41,122 bases of DNA from Terriglobales bacterium (GTDB lineage Bacteria > Acidobacteriota > Terriglobia > Terriglobales > Acidobacteriaceae), in the NCBI GenBank assembly GCA_035543055.1, contig DATKKJ010000037.1, forward strand, positions 1 through 41,122, written 5' to 3'. Of the stretch, positions 32,612 to 41,122 are shown piece by piece. How positions within the stretch are numbered: position 1 is the first letter of the stretch; each line of letters begins with the position of its first letter. A program made the translations under genes and the position numbers. The notes below the pieces were generated by a model. The model saw only the letters and a program-made list of their open reading frames with translations. It ran no database searches and had not been told where the DNA came from.

Positions 32612-33889
<1,278 letters not shown>

Positions 33890-33895
33890 AGAGAC

Positions 33896-34405
33896 ATGGA
33901 CAAAAAGCCGGTAGTCTCCATCGTCATGGGCTCGGACTCGGACCTGGAGATCATGCAGGAATGTGCCAAGGCCCTGGACGGCTTCGGCATTCCCTACGAG
34001 ATCGATGTCACCTCGGCGCATCGCTCGCCCGCGCGCACCAGCAAGTACGCGCGCGAGGCCGCGGGGCGGGGCATCAAGGTGATCGTTGCCGGCGCCGGTG
34101 GCGCCGCTCACCTGGCCGGAGTCATCGCCGCCGAGAGTACGCTGCCGGTCATTGGTGTGCCCATCCCTTCCACTTCGCTGCAAGGGCTGGATTCCCTGCT
34201 GGCCATCGTGCAGATGCCCGCCGGCATCCCGGTCGCGACCGTCGCTGTCGGCAAGGCGGGGGCCACCAATGCCGGCATCCTGGCGGCGCAGATCCTGGCC
34301 ACCGCCGACCCGGAGATCGCCAGGAAAATGCAGGCCCACAAGGAGAAGCTCGCCCGGGGCGTGGAAGAGAAGTCGGCGAAGTTGCGAGGCTCGGCAAGGA
34401 AATGA
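33896..34405 (+). CDS. purE: N5-carboxyaminoimidazole ribonucleotide mutase
   Basis: 169 residues, class I PurE. It rearranges N5-CAIR to CAIR in purine synthesis. Signature residues are [20 protein letters not shown] (catalytic His) and [15 protein letters not shown]. No purK gene is visible here. The PurE type cannot be separated from class II by motif alone, but the SAHRSP context fits class I. Its stop overlaps the start of the DinB-family gene by four bases (ATGA). Confidence 0.97.
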   Translation: MDKKPVVSIVMGSDSDLEIMQECAKALDGFGIPYEIDVTSAHRSPARTSKYAREAAGRGIKVIVAGAGGAAHLAGVIAAESTLPVIGVPIPSTSLQGLDSLLAIVQMPAGIPVATVAVGKAGATNAGILAAQILATADPEIARKMQAHKEKLARGVEEKSAKLRGSARK

Positions 34406-34896
34406 GCGGCGTCAGCTTCAAAGAATTACTGCGTTACACCGAGTTGGAAACCGCCAAGTGGCACCACTTCCTGAATAGCGCCGGGCCGGGGATCCTCGAC
34501 GTCCCCTTCGACACCGCGAACCAGAAAGACGTGCGCGGGGTGCTGCTGCACATCTTCGCCGTCGAGTTGCGCTACTCCGAGCGGTTGCTCGAGACCGAAG
34601 TGACCGCCTACGAGAAGCTGCCCACCGGGACGCTGGACGAGCTGTTCGGCATCCATGCCCGGGCGCGCAAGAACATGGACCAGTGGCTGGCGCAGACCAA
34701 CGAGCGCGACATGGCCAAGGTCCTGACCTTCCCCACCATCACCGCCGGCACCCTGACGGCCAGCAAGCGCAAGTGCCTGATCCATGCCCTGCTGCACGGC
34801 GTCCGCCACTGGGCCCAGATGGCCAACACCCTGCGCCTCAAGGGCTATAAGCAGGACTGGATGCACGACTTCCTGCTCTCCGACGCGATGGAGTGA
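34402..34896 (+). CDS. DinB-superfamily protein
   Basis: 164 residues with four-helix bundle character. It contains [17 protein letters not shown], and near the end [25 protein letters not shown], which carries the His residues typical of the DinB/YfiT metal-binding fold. Some members are thiol-dependent S-transferases; others are uncharacterised. Coupled translation with purE (ATGA overlap) may be a matter of arrangement only. An octamer array starts four bases after the stop. Confidence 0.88.
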   Translation: MSGVSFKELLRYTELETAKWHHFLNSAGPGILDVPFDTANQKDVRGVLLHIFAVELRYSERLLETEVTAYEKLPTGTLDELFGIHARARKNMDQWLAQTNERDMAKVLTFPTITAGTLTASKRKCLIHALLHGVRHWAQMANTLRLKGYKQDWMHDFLLSDAME

Positions 34897-34900
34897 AGAG

Positions 34901-34936
34901 ATTGAGTAATTGGGAAATTGGGTGATTGAGTAATTG
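34901..34936 (+). repeat. Octamer array after the DinB-family gene
   Basis: Units ATTGAGTA, ATTGGGAA, ATTGGGTG and ATTGAGTA, plus a partial ATTG, follow at an 8-bp period. It is complementary in kind to the array at 34956-34986 and has no separate terminator hairpin. Confidence 0.8.
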
Positions 34937-34955
34937 CCATGCACCCGTCCGTGTT

Positions 34956-34986
34956 CCAATTACCCAATTACCCGATTACCCAATCA
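34956..34986 (-). repeat. Octamer array at the galU stop codon
   Basis: On the minus strand, units ATTGGGTA, ATCGGGTA and ATTGGGTA, plus a partial unit, follow at an 8-bp period. The galU stop TGA is inside the first unit. With the array at 34901-34936 it can form a long imperfect stem of about 30 bp around a 19-base loop. Confidence 0.8.
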
Positions 34987-35859
34987 GAGCTTCAGTGTCT
35001 TCAGATATGCGCGGAAATCCTCACCCAGGTCCGTCCGCTGGAGCGCGAACTCCACCGTGGCTTTCAGGAAGCCCAGCTTGTCGCCGGTGTCGTGGCGCTT
35101 GCCCTGGAAGCGGAACCCGTACATCTTCTCCTGCTGCAGCAGCAGGCGCATGCCGTCGGTGAGTTGCAGCTCACCGCCGGCGCCCAGCGGGGTGCGCTCC
35201 AGCATCTCGAAGATGCGCGGCGTCAGGATGTAGCGCCCGATCACCGCCAGTTTGGAGGGCGCATCCTTCATCTTCGGTTTCTCCACCACGTTCTTGATCT
35301 CGACCACGTTCTCACCGAAGCGCGAGCCGGAGTCCTTAGGATCGATGACGCCGTAGAGCGAGATTGCCGGCCCCTCCACCACCTGGGTGGCGATCACCGA
35401 CGACTGGGTCTGGTTGAAGACCTCCATCATCTGCTTCAGGCAGGGGGTGGGCGCATCGATCACGTCGTCGGCCAGCAGCACGGCGAAGGGCTCATCGCCG
35501 ACCAGTTCCCGCGCCATCAGCACGGCGTGCCCCAGGCCCAGGGCCTCCTTCTGGCGCACGTAAGCCACGTGGATCATGTCGGAGATCTGGCGCACCACCG
35601 TGAGCAGCTCGGTCTTGCCCTTCTCCTCCAGCATCTTCTCCAGCTCATAGCTGACGTCGAAGTGGTCCTCGATGGCGCGCTTGCCGCGGCCGGTGACGAT
35701 GATGATCTGGTCGCAGCCGGCAGCCAGCGCCTCTTCGACCCCGTACTGGATGATGGGCTTGTCCACCAGCGGCAGCATCTCTTTGGGCTGCGCCTTGGTG
35801 GCGGGCAGGAAGCGCGTGCCCAGGCCGGCAGCGGGGAAAACGGCTTTGCGGACTTTCAT
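34984..35859 (-). CDS. galU: UTP--glucose-1-phosphate uridylyltransferase
   Basis: 291 residues from the ATG at 35859 (MKVRKAVFPAAGLGTRFLPATKAQPKEMLPLVDKP), matching the family N-terminus. An upstream ATG at 35895 would overlap the DUF2442 gene. It makes UDP-glucose for polysaccharides and lipid glycosylation. The nucleotidyltransferase signature GxGTRFLPATK is intact, with KAQPKEM and the later VAYVRQKEALGLGHAVL. It is the only clearly metabolic gene in this stretch. Its start lies one base past the DUF2442 stop, so co-transcription is possible. Confidence 0.95.
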   Translation of the reverse strand: MKVRKAVFPAAGLGTRFLPATKAQPKEMLPLVDKPIIQYGVEEALAAGCDQIIIVTGRGKRAIEDHFDVSYELEKMLEEKGKTELLTVVRQISDMIHVAYVRQKEALGLGHAVLMARELVGDEPFAVLLADDVIDAPTPCLKQMMEVFNQTQSSVIATQVVEGPAISLYGVIDPKDSGSRFGENVVEIKNVVEKPKMKDAPSKLAVIGRYILTPRIFEMLERTPLGAGGELQLTDGMRLLLQQEKMYGFRFQGKRHDTGDKLGFLKATVEFALQRTDLGEDFRAYLKTLKL

Positions 35860-35860
35860 G

Positions 35861-36178
35861 CTATCTCGGGGCGGGGATGCGGCGGCGTTCGCCATTCTTG
35901 TTGCGGGTCGCTCGCTTGCGACCCTCAGGAGGAGCTGGGGCTCCTCGCAGCAATCCTTCGACGCTCAGGTCTTCATCGATTTCCGGCCAATGGATGCCGT
36001 AGCCTCCGGCGGAGATGCGCCACTGGCGGCGCTGCCGGGCAGAAGCGTTCAGCAAGCGCGGATACCACACCAGGGGGACACTGATGCTGCGTCCGTCCAT
36101 AAGCCGCACGACAAGGTCGTCGCTCGTGACTTTCACGTCGGCAACGCGCTCATCCGCCTGCAGCGCCAAAATACCCAT
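35861..36178 (-). CDS. DUF2442 family protein (downstream partner of DUF4160)
   Basis: 105 residues. The sequence DVKVTSDDLVVRLMDGRSISVPLVWYPRLLNAS, then GGYGIHWPEIDEDLSVEGLLRG, is the DUF2442 pattern. The C-terminus is strongly basic (KRATRNKNGERRRIPAPR). Its start overlaps the end of the DUF4160 gene by 29 bases. DUF4160-DUF2442 pairs recur widely in bacteria and resemble toxin-antitoxin modules in size and overlap; a toxin role is not established. Confidence 0.85.
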   Translation of the reverse strand: MGILALQADERVADVKVTSDDLVVRLMDGRSISVPLVWYPRLLNASARQRRQWRISAGGYGIHWPEIDEDLSVEGLLRGAPAPPEGRKRATRNKNGERRRIPAPR

Positions 36179-36395
36179 GCCATGCCTCCAGCAGTGTCGC
36201 CCGGTGTTCTCGGACGATCGATTCTATCCTGCGCAGCTCTGCAGCGGAAAACCCTAAGTTCCGGGCCAGTGCAACCGGATCGAGCCAGAACTTCGCGGAG
36301 AACTTCTCCCGATCGACGTGCACGTGTGGCGGTTCGTTCGGCTCGTGACTGAAGAAGTAGAACCGATACGGCCCGACTCTGAGCACGGTCGGCAT
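36150..36395 (-). CDS. DUF4160 family protein
   Basis: 81 residues from the ATG at 36395. MPTVLRVGPYRFYFFSHEPNEPPHVHVDRE is the DUF4160 signature, with a His-rich PHVHV motif. A long reading frame upstream of this ATG is only a shadow of mfd. It overlaps the DUF2442 gene by 29 bases. Family members are often paired this way and may be toxin-antitoxin systems or regulators; the true function is unknown. The pair sits between mfd and galU. Confidence 0.85.
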   Translation of the reverse strand: MPTVLRVGPYRFYFFSHEPNEPPHVHVDREKFSAKFWLDPVALARNLGFSAAELRRIESIVREHRATLLEAWHGYFGAAGG

Positions 36396-36430
36396 GCGCC
36401 CGCATTCTACGCCAGCCGCCTTTGCCGACC

Positions 36431-39963
<3,533 letters not shown>

Positions 39964-39964
<1 letters not shown>

Positions 39965-40578
39965 TACGGATTCATTCTAACAGTTGGCGGACGCGGGGCC
40001 GTGGTCCGCAGTAGCACGTCGAACAGCGGCCAGAAGATGGCGAAGTCGGTGGAGGGGACGTCATGATGCCGCATGTGGCGGGCTCGGGCCGCATCCAGCC
40101 AGCGCGGCAGCCAACCGCCCATGTGGAAGCGCCAATGGATTTCTTCGGTCACGATGAAATAAACCGCGAAGCTGATGAGCACGCCGGGAACCAGGTTCAG
40201 GCGCAGGTAGTAGTCGGCCAGGGCGAACGGCCAGATGTTCAGCACGAACATCCCGATGACGAACAGCGGGCGACCCGCGAGATTCACATAGAGCGGCTCT
40301 TCCGGACGGCCCAGCGAGGCGTGGTGCAGCATGTGTCCGTCGCCGGTCCAGGTGCCAGGCCAGTGCAGCGGCCAGCGGTGCAGCGCGTACTCGAAGCCAT
40401 TGGCCCAGAGGAAGCCGATCACCAGCCCGGCCGCCCACATCGCGGCACTCGGAAGGCTCTGCGCGGCGAAGATCGCGGCGGGGACCACGCCGCACAGAGC
40501 GGCGGTGACCGCATTCCGGGTGTTGATGGCGCGCCCGCGCCGCAAGGAAACGATCTCGGATTGGACTGCCGAAGACAT
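39964..40578 (-). CDS. Fatty acid hydroxylase/sterol desaturase superfamily protein
   Basis: 204 residues, an integral membrane protein with three to four helices. The His clusters typical of the di-iron superfamily are present: HRWPLHW (about residue 67), HMLHHAS (about 82-88), HWRFH (about 147-151) and HMRHHD. These would bind two irons and oxidise a lipid substrate; which lipid cannot be told. It is co-transcribed with mfd, judging by the one-base overlap; a functional link is not obvious. A perfect hairpin and the hemL gene lie upstream on the other strand. Confidence 0.88.
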
Positions 40579-40587
40579 CTTCCGGTA

Positions 40588-40609
40588 GAGACGCCCGTCA
40601 GGGCGTCTC
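40588..40609. repeat. Perfect 9-bp inverted repeat between divergent genes
   Basis: GAGACGCCC, loop GTCA, GGGCGTCTC. It lies 9 bases before the hydroxylase start (minus strand) and about 15 bases before the -10-like element of hemL. There is no T tract, so it is not a typical terminator. It may be an operator or a mobile hairpin element. Confidence 0.7.
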
Positions 40610-40621
40610 CCGCTCCCTGCC

Positions 40622-40630
40622 TGCTATATT
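40622..40630 (+). promoter_or_regulatory. Extended -10 promoter element of hemL
   Basis: TGCTATATT fits the extended -10 pattern TGnTATAAT with one mismatch. No -35 is seen at 17 bases, as is common for extended -10 promoters. It lies about 26 bases before the start codon. Confidence 0.45.
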
Positions 40631-40655
40631 AGATGGTTCTCAGCCTAGCGTCGCC

Positions 40656-41122
40656 ATGACTGTGAGCGCCTCCCGCAAACTCGAGAAGTCCCGCGAACTC
40701 CAAGAAAAGGCCGAAAAGCTCATTCCCGGCGGGGTGGATTCGCCGGTGCGCGCGTTCCGCGCCGTGGGCGGGGATCCGCCCTACATCGTGCGCGGCGCCG
40801 GCTCGCGCATGTACGACGCCGACGGCAACGAGTACATCGATTACGTGCTCTCCTGGGGGCCGCTGATCCTGGGCCACGCCTTCCCCGCCGTCGTCGCGGC
40901 CATCGCCGAGGCCAACAGGAACGGCTCCAGCTTCGGCGCCAGCACGCCGGCGGAAGCCGACCTGGCCGAACTGGTGCTCGAAGCCTATCCCTCGATGGAG
41001 AAGGTGCGCTTCGTCAGCTCGGGGACGGAGGCCACGATGTCGGCCATCCGCCTGGCCCGCGGAGCCACCCAGCGCAAGTACATCGTCAAATTCGAAGGTT
41101 GCTATCACGGGCACTCCGACGC
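40656..41122 (+). CDS. hemL: Glutamate-1-semialdehyde 2,1-aminomutase, 3' end outside window
   Basis: About 155 residues are visible from the ATG at 40656. The N-terminus has [59 protein letters not shown], and later [22 protein letters not shown] and [11 protein letters not shown], all diagnostic of HemL. It converts glutamate-1-semialdehyde to 5-aminolevulinate for haem in the C5 pathway. The catalytic lysine lies beyond the right edge. Gene identity is secure even though the sequence is truncated by the window. Confidence 0.96.
   Translation, partial: MTVSASRKLEKSRELQEKAEKLIPGGVDSPVRAFRAVGGDPPYIVRGAGSRMYDADGNEYIDYVLSWGPLILGHAFPAVVAAIAEANRNGSSFGASTPAEADLAELVLEAYPSMEKVRFVSSGTEATMSAIRLARGATQRKYIVKFEGCYHGHSD

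Overview
The window is chromosomal, GC-rich DNA. Its gene content and protein styles point to an Acidobacteriota (Terriglobia-like) bacterium: S9 and S41 peptidases, duplicated-permease MacB-type transporters without their ATPase, an archaeal-type ATP-dependent ligase beside recA, PilZ proteins and an Nramp of DPGN/MPH type. This taxonomic call is an inference from gene families, because no rRNA or tRNA is visible. About 40 genes are supported, and almost all look intact. No insertion sequence, prophage or CRISPR array was seen.

Left part (1-6650). A ThyX-like gene runs off the left edge. It is followed by a secreted S9 peptidase, a secreted protein of unknown role, a DUF2071 protein, and a TetR regulator leading a small cluster with a four-helix membrane protein and a secreted tandem SRPBCC protein. 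The TetR gene has a readable promoter and a near-palindromic candidate operator just before its start codon.

DNA repair and translation block (6650-16320). recA has a candidate SOS box of the GTTC-N7-GTTC type. It is followed by an ATP-dependent ligase, a convergent REC-PilZ protein, a CDF metal exporter with a small lipoprotein, and ogt. Divergent from ogt are def-fmt, with a convergent PASTA protein and then an AGXT2-like aminotransferase.

Envelope and transport block (16340-24340). A class A penicillin-binding protein lies downstream of an S41 (CtpA-like) protein whose catalytic Ser and Lys have both been replaced. Divergent from these are two overlapping MacB/FtsX permeases and a radical SAM protein.

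Regulation and redox block (24340-27755). Two overlapping receiver-like proteins come first, one lacking the phosphoacceptor Asp. A cold-shock protein follows. Next is a 1-Cys-type peroxiredoxin with an in-frame TGA exactly at the peroxidatic cysteine, very probably a selenoprotein. It is divergent from a deiodinase-like redoxin.

Right part (27850-41122). acnA and an Nramp metal transporter are divergent around an 18-bp near-palindrome. Then come a UspA protein, purD-purE-dinB, galU, a DUF4160/DUF2442 pair, mfd, a fatty-acid-hydroxylase-like protein, and the start of hemL.

A structural theme runs through the window. At five loci, short tandem repeats of 7 or 8 bp begin at or within a few bases of stop codons, and they are usually followed by a hairpin terminator. 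The repeat sequence differs from locus to locus while the design is kept. These arrays and the probable selenocysteine peroxiredoxin are the most notable observations.
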